Assembly (NCBI RefSeq): GCF_013433315.1
Contig: NZ_WXVV01000019.1
Location: forward strand, 62,001-126,000
DNA length: 64,000 bases
Source: Pseudomonas crudilactis
GTDB lineage: Bacteria > Pseudomonadota > Gammaproteobacteria > Pseudomonadales > Pseudomonadaceae
Reading direction: 5' to 3'
Shown: piece by piece, positions 23,617 to 31,898 of the stretch
How the letters are laid out: each line of letters starts with the position of its first letter
How positions within the stretch are numbered: position 1 is the first letter of the stretch
Translations under genes and position numbers: made by a program
The notes under the pieces: model-generated
Told to the model about the DNA's origin: nothing
Databases searched by the model: none
What the model saw: the letters and a program-made list of their open reading frames with translations, nothing else

Positions 23617-24399
23617 ATGCAGCTCGAGTTTCATCAGGTCGACGCGTTCAGTGATCGGCCGTTCAGTGGCAATCCGGCAATGGTTTATCGGCTGGATGCG
23701 TGGCTTGCGGATGAGCTGATGCAGAAGATTGCCGCCGAGCACAATCTGGCGGAAACCGCGTTTCTGGTCCGCGAAGGTCAGGCCTGGCACATTCGTTGGT
23801 TTACCCCGACCACTGAAGTGCCGCTGTGCGGGCACGCGACACTGGCCAGTGCTTATGTGTTGTTCGAGATCTACAAAGAAACCGCCGAGCGTATCGACTT
23901 CACCAGCAAGTCCGGGCCATTGAGTGTCAGCCGTGAAGATGGCCGCTTGTGGCTGGATTTCCCTTCGATTGTGCCGTCAGAGATTGGTGTAACGCTGGAT
24001 GTCGAACGTGCATTGGGCGTTGAAGCCGTTGATGTGCTCGGCTCAAACGAACTGTTTGTGGTGCTGGAGTCGGAGCAGGCGGTGCTTGATTGCAAGCCGG
24101 ACATGGTTGCACTCGCCAAGCTGCCGTGGCTGGGCGCGATCGTCACGGCGCGGGGCAATCAGCACGACTTCGTCTCGCGCTATTTCGCACCGGCGATTGG
24201 CATCAATGAAGATCCGGTCACCGGATCGACACATTGCAGCCTGATTCCGTATTGGTCGAAGCGACTGGGCAAGTCGAGCCTGACGGCGTATCAGCGTTCG
24301 GCACGGGGTGGGGAGTTGTTCTGTCGGCTAGAGGGAGAGCGAGTAAAAATCGGCGGCAATGCGACGCTGGTTGCCAGCGGAACCCTGATCCTCGGTTAA
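23617..24399 (+). CDS. PhzF-family isomerase-like protein
   Basis: The 260-residue protein has the duplicated diaminopimelate-epimerase-like fold of the PhzF/YddE family. It shows the N-terminal QVDAFSDRPFSGNPAMV, catalytic-glutamate block HNLAETAFL (Glu at about 45), CGHATLASAYVLF and the second-half NEDPVTGSTHCSLIPYW. PhzF itself isomerises a phenazine precursor, but no phenazine genes are nearby, so this is one of the many stand-alone paralogues with unknown substrate. Its promoter is private and it ends before a family B repeat. Confidence 0.88.
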   Translation: MQLEFHQVDAFSDRPFSGNPAMVYRLDAWLADELMQKIAAEHNLAETAFLVREGQAWHIRWFTPTTEVPLCGHATLASAYVLFEIYKETAERIDFTSKSGPLSVSREDGRLWLDFPSIVPSEIGVTLDVERALGVEAVDVLGSNELFVVLESEQAVLDCKPDMVALAKLPWLGAIVTARGNQHDFVSRYFAPAIGINEDPVTGSTHCSLIPYWSKRLGKSSLTAYQRSARGGELFCRLEGERVKIGGNATLVASGTLILG

Positions 24400-24404
24400 A
24401 AGCT

Positions 24405-24472
24405 AAAAGATCGCAGCCTTCGGCAGCTCCTACATTGATCCCTGTAGGAGCTGCCGAAGGCTGCGATCTTTT
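24405..24472. repeat. Palindromic repeat, family B copy 2
   Basis: 30-base inverted arms are identical in core to the copy at 19319 and separated by 8 bases. It lies between the convergent phzF-like gene and the ABC ATPase gene and probably serves as a terminator for both. Confidence 0.93.
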
Positions 24473-24477
24473 GATCT

Positions 24478-25587
24478 TTAAAGCGCGGTGCTGTAGCGGC
24501 GGACGCCGTTTTCCACTGCCGGGATCTGTGCGGCGGTGCTGCCCGATGCCTGGAACAGTACGAGGTGTTCGGCGGCGACACGAATCCCGACTTCCGCGCC
24601 AACCTGATGATCCGCATGGCTGGGGAAAATCGATTCCAGCTGCGCACCCGTCGGTAGTTGCAGGCGATACAGCGTCGAAGCGCCCAGAAAGGTCTTGCCG
24701 ACAATCCGTGCTTTCAAGCCACTGTCCGGTGCATAAACAATGTCATCCGGGCGCAGCAATACATCCACGGCGCCGCCAATCGGCCATGTATAAGCACGAT
24801 TGCCACGCAACTCGCCCAGCTCGGTCTGCACCGATTCCGGGCTGCCGAGTTGGCCGCGAATGAAATAACCCTGGCCGATGAAGCTGGCCACATACGGCGT
24901 TGCGGGTTCGTGATAGAGGTTGTACGGCGTGTCCCACTGCTCCAGTCGACCTTCCTTGAACACGCCGACGTGATCGCTGACGGCGAAGGCTTCTTCCTGG
25001 TCGTGGGTCACCAGAATCGCGCTGGTGCCACGGGCCTTGAGGATGTCGCGCACTTCATGGCTGAGCTTGCGCCGCAGTTCGCCATCAAGGTTGGAGAACG
25101 GCTCGTCGAGCAGCAGCAATTGCGGTTCCGGCGCCAAGGCGCGGGCGAGGGCGACACGTTGCTGCTGGCCGCCGGACAACTCGTGGGGGAAACGCTTGCC
25201 GAGATTTTTCAGGTTGACCAGTTCGAGCAGCTCTTCGGTGACGCGCTCCTTGTTCGGATGCTTGCGGATACCGAAGGCAATATTGTCGGCGACGCTCAGG
25301 TGCGGGAACAACGCGTAATCCTGGAACACCATGCCGATCCGGCGTTTTTCCGGCGCCAGGGTGAAGCCGGCGCTGGAAATGGTCTCACCGCCGAGGGTGA
25401 TCTCTCCTTCATGCACCGGTTCGAAACCGGCGATGGCGCGCAGGGTGGTGGTCTTGCCGCAGCCGGACGAGCCGAGCAGGCAGCCGATGTCACCGGCGTT
25501 GAGGTGCAGATTGAGGTTCTGCACCACGCGTTGATCTTGATAGCCGCAAGCGAGGTTGCGCAGGTTCAGCAGTAATTCATGGCTCAT
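24478..25587 (-). CDS. Orphan ABC importer ATPase (FbpC/PotA type)
   Basis: The 369-residue nucleotide-binding protein has Walker A GSSGCGKTT (about 38-46), Q-loop VFQDYALFPHL, signature LSGGQQQRVALARAL, Walker B LLLLDEPFSNLD, switch THDQEEAFA and a C-terminal TOBE-like domain (about 240-350). The architecture is that of iron(III) or polyamine/spermidine importers. No permease or binding-protein gene is adjacent, so it must serve a transporter encoded elsewhere. Its start overlaps the argF stop by four bases (ATGA), an odd coupling with arginine biosynthesis. Confidence 0.88.
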   Translation of the reverse strand: MSHELLLNLRNLACGYQDQRVVQNLNLHLNAGDIGCLLGSSGCGKTTTLRAIAGFEPVHEGEITLGGETISSAGFTLAPEKRRIGMVFQDYALFPHLSVADNIAFGIRKHPNKERVTEELLELVNLKNLGKRFPHELSGGQQQRVALARALAPEPQLLLLDEPFSNLDGELRRKLSHEVRDILKARGTSAILVTHDQEEAFAVSDHVGVFKEGRLEQWDTPYNLYHEPATPYVASFIGQGYFIRGQLGSPESVQTELGELRGNRAYTWPIGGAVDVLLRPDDIVYAPDSGLKARIVGKTFLGASTLYRLQLPTGAQLESIFPSHADHQVGAEVGIRVAAEHLVLFQASGSTAAQIPAVENGVRRYSTAL

Positions 25588-26504
25588 GCGTGGTGATATG
25601 CCGGTTCAACGAGGAACTCGAGCAGGGCCTTCTGTGCGTGGAGACGGTTTTCTGCCTGATCCCAGGCGACGGAGCGCGGGTCATCAAGCAGGTCGAGGCT
25701 GATTTCTTCGCCACGGTGCGCCGGCAGGCAATGCATGAACAGCACGTCCTCGGCAGCGAGGTCGAGCAGGGCACGGTTGACCTGGAACGGCGCGAACAGC
25801 TTGAGGCGCTTGGCAGTTTCCTCTTCCTGGCCCATCGAAGTCCAGACATCGGTGCTCACCAGGTGCGCGCCGCGCACGGCGTCCAGCGGGTCGCGAACGA
25901 TGGTCACGCGATCACCGGCCTTGGCGACGAATTCAGGGTTTGGCTCGTAGCCTTCCGGGCAGGCAACGCGCAACTGGAAGTCGAACTGCATCGCCGCTTC
26001 TATATAGCTGTTGCACATGTTGTTGCCGTCACCGATCCAGGCCACGGTCTTGCCCTGAATCGAGCCACGGTGCTCAAGGAACGTCTGCATGTCGGCCAGC
26101 AACTGGCACGGGTGCAGGTCATCGGACAGGCCGTTGATCACCGGCACGCGCGAGTTGGCGGCGAATTCGGTCAGGGTGCTGTGGGCAAAGGTACGGATCA
26201 TCACCGCATCGAGCATGCTCGACATGACGATGGCGCAGTCGCCGATCGGCTCGCCACGGCCCAGCTGGGTGTCGCGTGGCGACAGAAAGATCGCCTGGCC
26301 GCCGAGCTGGATCATGCCGGCCTCGAAGGAGATCCTCGTGCGGGTCGAGGACTTTTCGAAGATCATGCCCAGCACGCGGTTTTTCAGAGGCTCGAACAGT
26401 ACACCGCGGTTACGCAGGTCCTTGAGCTCAACGCCTCGACGGATCACGCTGACCAGCTCTTCGGGCGTGCAATCCATCAGGGAGAGAAAGTGCCTTGCGC
26501 TCAT
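25584..26504 (-). CDS. argF: Ornithine carbamoyltransferase (anabolic)
   Basis: The 306-residue cytoplasmic enzyme makes citrulline from ornithine and carbamoyl phosphate in arginine synthesis. It shows carbamoyl-phosphate site SSTRTRISFEA (about 51-61), HPCQLLAD and the ornithine-side motif MHCLPAHRGEEIS. Two ATG codons are adjacent (26507 and 26504); the second gives the usual MSARHFLSL start. An ArgR-type half-site lies upstream at 26631. Compare argG at 34821, also in this window and carrying the same operator. Confidence 0.95.
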   Translation of the reverse strand: MSARHFLSLMDCTPEELVSVIRRGVELKDLRNRGVLFEPLKNRVLGMIFEKSSTRTRISFEAGMIQLGGQAIFLSPRDTQLGRGEPIGDCAIVMSSMLDAVMIRTFAHSTLTEFAANSRVPVINGLSDDLHPCQLLADMQTFLEHRGSIQGKTVAWIGDGNNMCNSYIEAAMQFDFQLRVACPEGYEPNPEFVAKAGDRVTIVRDPLDAVRGAHLVSTDVWTSMGQEEETAKRLKLFAPFQVNRALLDLAAEDVLFMHCLPAHRGEEISLDLLDDPRSVAWDQAENRLHAQKALLEFLVEPAYHHA

Positions 26505-26907
26505 CATTGACTACCTTTTTGCTACAAACCGCAGATGCTCAAAGCCTTGTTTAACGGAACAACGGGCGAGACCTGCGGCGTAAGCCGCACGGGGCGACGA
26601 AATAGGGGAAGGCGCGATATTGACATTAAATGTCGCGTTTTTCCAATAGGCTACGGTTTTTGTGGGATTCGGAGGACGCACTGGCGTTGCAGTCGCGTAT
26701 TTGAAGCCGGGTTCAGGACAGCAGCGAGCCTCTTTGTACACTGGCCTCGCAGGGGTTGGCAATGCGGCGTGGCGGGGATCGCATCGCTTGGGTCGGTTTA
26801 CCACCGTGGCGCCATGCCATCACTTGGTCGGATGCTCAGGCTGAAACATTTGCTAAAGCAAAGTGCTGGGTTATAAATAAGTTTCGAGCGACGCAGGAAG
26901 CCTCCGC
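26505..26907. promoter_or_regulatory. Divergent intergenic region argF / 96-residue hypothetical
   Basis: The 403-base gap contains an ArgR-type site TGTCGC-N8-AA at 26631-26646. Nearer the plus-strand gene there is a plausible sigma-70 promoter TTGCTA (26850) - 16 bases - TATAAA (26872). Short open frames here lack ribosome-binding sites and I do not call them. Confidence 0.55.
26631..26646 (+). promoter_or_regulatory. ArgR half-site upstream of argF
   Basis: TGTCGC-GTTTTTCC-AA matches the Pseudomonas ArgR consensus TGTCGC-N8-AA exactly. No equally clear second repeat is seen 21 bases away. Confidence 0.6.
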
Positions 26908-27198
26908 ATGGAATCGAAAGAAAAACTGTTAATGGAATTGCTGGGCCACACGGCTCGCTCTCTGACTCACCTCACTGCATCGGTCACCTCAATGTCCTTC
27001 GAACTGCTGCGCAGCGAAGACGAAGTGGTGAAGAGCGCTGGCCGCCACATGATCGACCGCATGGCGACCATCAGCGCCGGGCTCGATGAGCATTGGCGTC
27101 TCATCGGTGAACTCACCGGCGTGCACGTCGCCCACGAGCAGATCGAAACCATCCAGGAAATTCAGCTGGCCGCGCCGCCGCAGTTGCCGTCGAACTGA
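26908..27198 (+). CDS. Conserved hypothetical protein, 96 residues
   Basis: The small acidic protein is largely helical (about residues 5-40 and 45-85), with no membrane segment, signal peptide or metal motif. The CGCAGGAAGCC region supplies a ribosome-binding site 10 bases before ATG. Gene order between argF and the glutaredoxin matches a hypothetical of similar size that I recall in P. putida. The function is unknown. Confidence 0.78.
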   Translation: MESKEKLLMELLGHTARSLTHLTASVTSMSFELLRSEDEVVKSAGRHMIDRMATISAGLDEHWRLIGELTGVHVAHEQIETIQEIQLAAPPQLPSN

Positions 27199-27332
27199 TC
27201 ATGGCGGTTTATCGGCTCGCCTGATAACCGTCGATTCACAAGACGAACGTCGCTGGCGCCTGACCTGCGCCGGGGCCATAGTTTTGTTCCCGCGGGCCTG
27301 ATTGCCTGCCCAGAACAAGACAGAGACTGGCC

Positions 27333-29438
27333 ATGACCAAGACTCTCCATCACCGTGCCTGCCACCTGTGTGAAGCCATTTGCGGTCTGACCATCGAAAC
27401 CACTGAAACGGATGGCAATGTCGCGATCACCTCAATCAAGGGCGATGCGCTCGACACGTTCAGTCGTGGCCACATCTGCCCCAAGGCTGTGGCCCTGCAA
27501 GATATCCAGAACGATCCGGATCGCCTGCGCCAGCCAATGCGCCGTGTGGGCAGTGAATGGCTGCCGATCGAGTGGGACGAAGCGTTTGCGCTGGTTGCCG
27601 AGAAGCTGGCGGCGATTCAGGAGCGTCATGGCCAGAACGCCGTCGCGGTCTATCAGGGCAACCCGAGTGTGCATAACTACGGGCTGATGACCCACAGCAA
27701 TTATTTCCTCGGTTTGCTGAAGACGCGCAATCGCTTCTCGGCGACCTCGGTCGATCAGTTGCCGCATCACCTGAGCAGTTATCTGATGTACGGCCATGGT
27801 TTGCTGCTGCCGATCCCGGACATCGATCACACCGACTTCATGCTGATCCTCGGCGGCAATCCGCTGGCCTCCAACGGCAGCATCATGACCGTGCCGGATG
27901 TCGAAAAACGTTTAAAAGCTATTCAGGCTCGCGGTGGTAAGGTCGTGGTGGTCGATCCACGGCGCAGCGAAACGGCGGCCATGGCTGACCAGCACCTGTT
28001 CGTTCGTCCCGGTGGCGATGCAGCCCTGTTGTTTGGCATGCTCAACACGTTGTTCAGTGAAGGCCTGACCCGCGACAGTCATCTGCCGGTCGATGGTCTG
28101 GACGAAGTGCGCGCGGCAGTCGCCGCGTTTACCGCTGAAACCATGAGTCCGTTGTGCGCCGTGCCTGCCGAGCAGATCCGCCAACTGGCGCGAGACTTCG
28201 CCGCAGCGCCGAGTGCGGTTTGCTATGGTCGGATGGGCGTTTCAACCCAGGCCTTCGGTACCCTTTGCCACTGGGTGGTGCAGTTGATCAATCTGCTCAC
28301 CGGCAACCTCGACCGGGTTGGCGGCGCGCTGTGCACCGAACCTGCGGTAGATCTGGTGGCGTCGACCTCGGGCGGGCATTTCAACAAATGGCAGAGCCGC
28401 GTCTCTGGGCGTCCTGAATACGGCGGCGAGTTGCCGGTATCGGCGCTGGCCGAAGAGATGCTCACCGAAGGCGAGGGGCAGATTCGTGCGCTGATCACTG
28501 TGGCCGGCAACCCGGTGCTGTCGACGCCGAACGGACGGCAACTGGAGCAGGCTTTGGACGGCCTGGAATTCATGGTCAGCATTGACCTGTACATCAACGA
28601 AACCACGCGCTACGCCGACCTGATCCTGCCGTCGACCTCGGCGCTGGAGAATGATCACTACGACACCACGTTCAATCTGTTCGCAGTGCGTAACGTCACT
28701 CGCTTCAACCGCGCGCTCCTCGCCAAGCCCGAGGGCGCCTTGCATGACTGGGAGATCTTCGTGGGCCTGGCCAAGGCCTTTGCCGAAAAGACCGGCAAGG
28801 AACTGAAACCGACCATGCCACCGGCGAAGATGATCGACATGGGCCTGCGCATGGGCATGTACGGTGACGCTTCCGAGCAGAAACTCTCCTTGGCGACGTT
28901 GTTCGATCATCCGCACGGGATCGATCTAGGCGCGTTGAAGCCTAACCTGGCTGCGCGTCTGAAAACACCGAATCAGCGTGTGCAGGCCGCTCCGCCAGAG
29001 ATCCTTGCTGACCTCGCACGCTTCGCTGCATTGCAGGCGCCGGCCGCCGACGAGTTGCTGATGATTGGCCGCCGCCACGTACGCAGCAACAATTCCTGGA
29101 TGCACAACTATCACCGTCTGGTGAAAGGCAAGCCTCGCCACCAGTTGTTGATGCACCCGGATGACCTTGCCAGTCGTGGTCTCAACGATGGTCAGTTGGT
29201 GCGCGTCAGTTCGCGGGTCGGGCAGATTGAAGTCGAGGTAATCGGCAGTCTGGACATGATGAAAGGCGTGGTCAGCCTGCCGCACGGCTGGGGCCATGCG
29301 CGCCCGGGCGTACAGATGGGAATTGCCAGTGGCCAGCCGGGTTCGAGCGCCAATGACCTGACCGATGAATGCCAGCTCGACGAGTTGTCCGGTAACGCGG
29401 CGCTGAATGGTGTACCGGTGACGGTGGCGGCGGCTTGA
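27333..29438 (+). CDS. Molybdopterin oxidoreductase with N-terminal [4Fe-4S] cluster
   Basis: The 701-residue protein of the DMSO-reductase family has Cys10, Cys13, Cys17 and Cys49 (CHLCEAIC...HICPKA) for a [4Fe-4S] cluster, then the molybdopterin domain (about 55-490, with ILGGNPLASNGS and VVVDPRRSETA) and a C-terminal dinucleotide-binding domain (about 580-690, MHPDDLASRGLNDGQ). There is no Tat signal, so it is cytoplasmic. No partner electron-transfer or maturation gene is adjacent. The architecture is nearest to formate-dehydrogenase-like or assimilatory-type enzymes; the substrate cannot be told from sequence. Confidence 0.87.
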   Translation: MTKTLHHRACHLCEAICGLTIETTETDGNVAITSIKGDALDTFSRGHICPKAVALQDIQNDPDRLRQPMRRVGSEWLPIEWDEAFALVAEKLAAIQERHGQNAVAVYQGNPSVHNYGLMTHSNYFLGLLKTRNRFSATSVDQLPHHLSSYLMYGHGLLLPIPDIDHTDFMLILGGNPLASNGSIMTVPDVEKRLKAIQARGGKVVVVDPRRSETAAMADQHLFVRPGGDAALLFGMLNTLFSEGLTRDSHLPVDGLDEVRAAVAAFTAETMSPLCAVPAEQIRQLARDFAAAPSAVCYGRMGVSTQAFGTLCHWVVQLINLLTGNLDRVGGALCTEPAVDLVASTSGGHFNKWQSRVSGRPEYGGELPVSALAEEMLTEGEGQIRALITVAGNPVLSTPNGRQLEQALDGLEFMVSIDLYINETTRYADLILPSTSALENDHYDTTFNLFAVRNVTRFNRALLAKPEGALHDWEIFVGLAKAFAEKTGKELKPTMPPAKMIDMGLRMGMYGDASEQKLSLATLFDHPHGIDLGALKPNLAARLKTPNQRVQAAPPEILADLARFAALQAPAADELLMIGRRHVRSNNSWMHNYHRLVKGKPRHQLLMHPDDLASRGLNDGQLVRVSSRVGQIEVEVIGSLDMMKGVVSLPHGWGHARPGVQMGIASGQPGSSANDLTDECQLDELSGNAALNGVPVTVAAA

Positions 29439-29535
29439 TCTAGTCTGTCGGGGAGACCGAGCATGGCGCTCGGGATTCCGTTACAATGCGCCACCGTGCC
29501 GACCGATGAGTCGGAAAGTTCAGCCGAGGTGCTCC

Positions 29536-29877
29536 ATGGATATCATCGAAACGATTAAAGAGCAGATTGCCAACAACACCATTCTGCTTTACATGAAAGG
29601 TTCGCCGAATGCCCCACAGTGTGGCTTCTCCGCGAAAGCTGCGCAGGCTGTGATGGCTTGTGGCGAAAAGTTTGCGTACGTGGACATCCTGCAGAACCCG
29701 GAAATCCGCGCCAACCTGCCGAAGTACGCCAACTGGCCGACCTTCCCGCAACTGTGGGTCGGCGGTGAGCTGGTCGGCGGTAGCGACATCATGACCGAGA
29801 TGGCGGCAGACGGTTCGCTGCAAAGCACCATCAAGGCAGCTGTTGAAGCAGCAGCGACGAACAAGTCCGAAGCCTGA
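29536..29877 (+). CDS. grxD: Monothiol glutaredoxin Grx4/GrxD
   Basis: The 113-residue cytoplasmic CGFS glutaredoxin (active site PQCGFSAKA, Cys29) binds and transfers [2Fe-2S] clusters with glutathione. Glutathione-site blocks WPTFPQLWVGGELVGGSDI are present. The start at 29536 (MDIIETIKEQI) follows GAGGTGCTCC; the open frame extends 10 codons upstream without family similarity. It lies convergent with bfr and next to bfd and a peroxiredoxin, an iron/redox neighbourhood. Confidence 0.95.
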   Translation: MDIIETIKEQIANNTILLYMKGSPNAPQCGFSAKAAQAVMACGEKFAYVDILQNPEIRANLPKYANWPTFPQLWVGGELVGGSDIMTEMAADGSLQSTIKAAVEAAATNKSEA

Positions 29878-29886
29878 TCCGCTTTT

Positions 29887-29915
29887 GTGGAAGAGAGCTT
29901 GCTCGCTCCCACATG
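29887..29915. repeat. Degenerate single REP of family A
   Basis: GTGGAAGAGAGCTTGCTCGC followed by TCCCACA resembles one arm of the family A element but lacks the partner arm and spacer. Confidence 0.6.
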
Positions 29916-29945
29916 GGTTTCAGCAGTGACTGAAATCCGGGCAAT

Positions 29946-29983
29946 AAAAAGCCCCGCGCCTCGAAAGAGGGCGGGGCTTTTTA
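29946..29983. terminator. Bidirectional terminator between grxD and bfr
   Basis: A strong stem AAAAAGCCCCGC / GCGGGGCTTTTT closes a loop containing CCTCGAAAGAGG. A and T runs on both sides suit both the grxD and the bfr transcript. Confidence 0.9.
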
Positions 29984-30009
29984 GTGTCTCGAGTTCAGCG
30001 GGCGCTAAC

Positions 30010-30483
30010 TTACTCTTCGCCCATCTGTGATTGCAGATAGTTCTCAAGACCGACTTTATCGATCAGGCCCAGTTGGGTTTCCAGCCAGTCGATGTGTTCT
30101 TCTTCGGATTCGAGAATGTCTTCGAGCAGTTCACGGCTGCCGAAGTCGCCAACGGTTTCGCAATGCGCGATCGCGGTCTTCAGGTCAGCGTGGCCGGTCT
30201 TCTCGATACGCAGGTCGCACTCCAGCATTTCCTGGGTGTGCTCGCCAATGTGCAGCTTGCCCAGATCCTGCACGTTCGGCAGGCCTTCGAGGAACAGGAT
30301 GCGCTTGATCAGCTTGTCCGCGTGCTTCATCTCGTCGATGGATTCTTTGTATTCGTGCTTGCCGAGCTTGTTCAGACCCCAATCTTCATACATGCGCGCA
30401 TGCAGGAAGTACTGATTGATCGCGACCAGCTCATTGGCAAGGATCTTGTTGAGATGCTGGATGACTGTAATGTCGCCTTTCAT
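30010..30483 (-). CDS. bfr: Bacterioferritin
   Basis: The 157-residue four-helix iron-storage subunit assembles into a 24-mer. Di-iron ligands Glu18, Glu51, His54, Glu94, Glu127 and His130 and the haem-ligating Met52 are all present, so it should have both ferroxidase and haem-dependent iron release. The bfd gene lies 200 bases upstream on the same strand and encodes its reducing partner. Confidence 0.96.
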   Translation of the reverse strand: MKGDITVIQHLNKILANELVAINQYFLHARMYEDWGLNKLGKHEYKESIDEMKHADKLIKRILFLEGLPNVQDLGKLHIGEHTQEMLECDLRIEKTGHADLKTAIAHCETVGDFGSRELLEDILESEEEHIDWLETQLGLIDKVGLENYLQSQMGEE

Positions 30484-30645
30484 GATCGGAGTCCTGCCCT
30501 GTATTCGCTGTATATACGCCAGAGTTTGAGCTTCGCACTTATAAGTGTCAAACCTAAGTTATTGAATAATATATGAAAATTAATCGGAATAAGAATGTTT
30601 GTGTTCCGCGTCTGGAGCCTAAGCAATTGATTTACAGGCATAAAA

Positions 30646-30670
30646 AAACCGGACATAAGTCCGGTTCTTT
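30646..30670 (-). terminator. Terminator after bfd
   Basis: The stem AACCGGAC / GTCCGGTT with an ATAA loop lies just after the bfd stop codon. On the minus strand it is followed by a T-rich tract (TTTTTTATG). Confidence 0.85.
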
Positions 30671-30684
30671 GAAATGGGGTGTTA

Positions 30685-30903
30685 TTACGCAGCAGTAAAT
30701 TCTACCGGATAGGGGATCGCGGCCTGGGCGGTTTGCAGCTTGGTCAGGGTTTCGCGGACCACTTCCTTGGCAAGGCAGGCACATTTGCCGCATTGGCTGG
30801 CGACGCCGGTGGCCTGGCGGACTTCTTTATAGCTGCAGCAACCTTCATAGATCGCTTCGCGGATCTGTCCGTCGGTGACGCCAGTGCAGAGACAAACATA
30901 CAT
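30685..30903 (-). CDS. bfd: Bacterioferritin-associated ferredoxin
   Basis: The 72-residue [2Fe-2S] protein reduces bacterioferritin haem to release stored iron. Cluster ligands Cys4, Cys6, Cys38 and Cys41 (CLC...CGKC) follow the Bfd pattern. The start at 30903 (MYVCLC) is fixed by the first ligand pair; an upstream ATG ten codons earlier is rejected. A Fur-box-like sequence about 50 bases upstream suggests induction under iron limitation. Confidence 0.95.
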   Translation of the reverse strand: MYVCLCTGVTDGQIREAIYEGCCSYKEVRQATGVASQCGKCACLAKEVVRETLTKLQTAQAAIPYPVEFTAA

Positions 30904-31217
30904 AAGTGAGAACCGTCGCTGGTTGTGACTCAATTGCGATGGATCTTAATGTTAACGAGAATGATTGTCAAAGTGCTTTCGGAAGGCTTCAGCTGATTAT
31001 CAGCCATGACTGACGAACGGTATTTGCTGGCGATTTGCCTGGCCCCGTAAATGCAGCGCCGTTCTGCGACTGCTTTGAAAAACCGTTAAGGACAGGCCAA
31101 ATTCGCAGTGTATGATGGTCGGCCCTTGCGAAGGGGGTTCGTGTCACAGGGCTGTCGCCTGAGGGTGGCAGGCTGGCGCGGACCCTGAACTTCAAGTTTT
31201 TACACCAGGAGATATCA
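30904..31217. promoter_or_regulatory. Divergent intergenic region bfd / peroxiredoxin
   Basis: The 314-base gap contains the Fur-like site near 30952. Toward the peroxiredoxin it has a TATGAT -10-like element (31111) and then a GC-rich leader of about 95 bases with internal complementarity before the AGGAG ribosome-binding site at 31207. No ORF is supported. Confidence 0.5.
30952..30970. promoter_or_regulatory. Candidate Fur box for bfd
   Basis: TTAACGAGAATGATTGTCA resembles the 19-base Fur consensus GATAATGATAATCATTATC around its AATGAT core. It lies 49 bases before the bfd start, where Fur would block transcription when iron is sufficient. Confidence 0.6.
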
Positions 31218-31820
31218 ATGAGCGTACTCGTAGGCAAACAAGCCCCTGACTTCACCGTCCCGGCCGTACTCGGCAATGGCGAGATCGTTGACAGCTTCAC
31301 CCTGTCCTCGGCCATCAAAGGCAAATACGGCCTGGTGTTCTTCTACCCACTGGACTTCACTTTCGTCTGCCCGTCCGAGCTGATCGCTCTGGACAACCGC
31401 ATGGCCGACTTCAAGGCACGCAACGTTGAAGTGATCGCTGTGTCGATCGACTCGCACTTCACTCACAACGCATGGCGCAACACTCCAGTGAACAATGGCG
31501 GCATCGGCCAGGTGAAATACACCATGGCTGCCGACATGAAGCACGACATCGCCAAGGCTTACGACGTTGAGTCTGAAGGCGGCGTGGCTTTCCGTGGCGC
31601 GTTCCTGATCGACGACAAAGGCGTTGTCCGCTCGCAGATCATCAACGACCTGCCGCTGGGCCGTAACATGGAAGAGCTGATCCGTCTGGTTGACGCTCTG
31701 CAATTCCACGAAGAGCACGGCGAAGTCTGCCCTGCCAACTGGAAAAAAGGCGACAAAGGCATGAACGCTTCGCCAGAAGGCGTTGCGGCTTACCTGACCG
31801 AGAACGCTGCGGCCCTGTAA
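31218..31820 (+). CDS. Typical 2-Cys peroxiredoxin (AhpC/Tsa family)
   Basis: The 200-residue cytoplasmic peroxidase reduces hydrogen peroxide and organic peroxides. Peroxidatic Cys51 (FTFVCPSE), resolving Cys171 (GEVCPANW) and active-site Arg126 (FRGAF) are present. It carries GGIG near 94-97, but the C-terminal end lacks a clear YF motif, so it may be less prone to over-oxidation than eukaryotic homologues. It is monocistronic, with its own promoter and a strong terminator. Confidence 0.94.
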   Translation: MSVLVGKQAPDFTVPAVLGNGEIVDSFTLSSAIKGKYGLVFFYPLDFTFVCPSELIALDNRMADFKARNVEVIAVSIDSHFTHNAWRNTPVNNGGIGQVKYTMAADMKHDIAKAYDVESEGGVAFRGAFLIDDKGVVRSQIINDLPLGRNMEELIRLVDALQFHEEHGEVCPANWKKGDKGMNASPEGVAAYLTENAAAL

Positions 31821-31840
31821 GGCGCAACGTCGAGGTACAA

Positions 31841-31870
31841 AAAAACCGGCCCACGTGGCCGGTTTTTTTA
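31841..31870 (+). terminator. Terminator of the peroxiredoxin gene
   Basis: A stem AAAACCGGCC / GGCCGGTTTT with a short CACGT-centred loop is followed by TTTTTTTAT. The A run on the left also suits the convergent rnt transcript. Confidence 0.9.
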
Positions 31871-31898
31871 TGCGCGGGATTTACCCGACGACGATCAA

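Noticed and set aside
23617..24399. Phenazine biosynthesis (PhzF)
   Set aside because: No other phz gene is near and the protein belongs to a large family with many non-phenazine members.
26511..26876. Short frames in the argF divergent region
   Set aside because: None has a ribosome-binding site or recognisable composition, and they overlap the predicted ArgR site and promoter.
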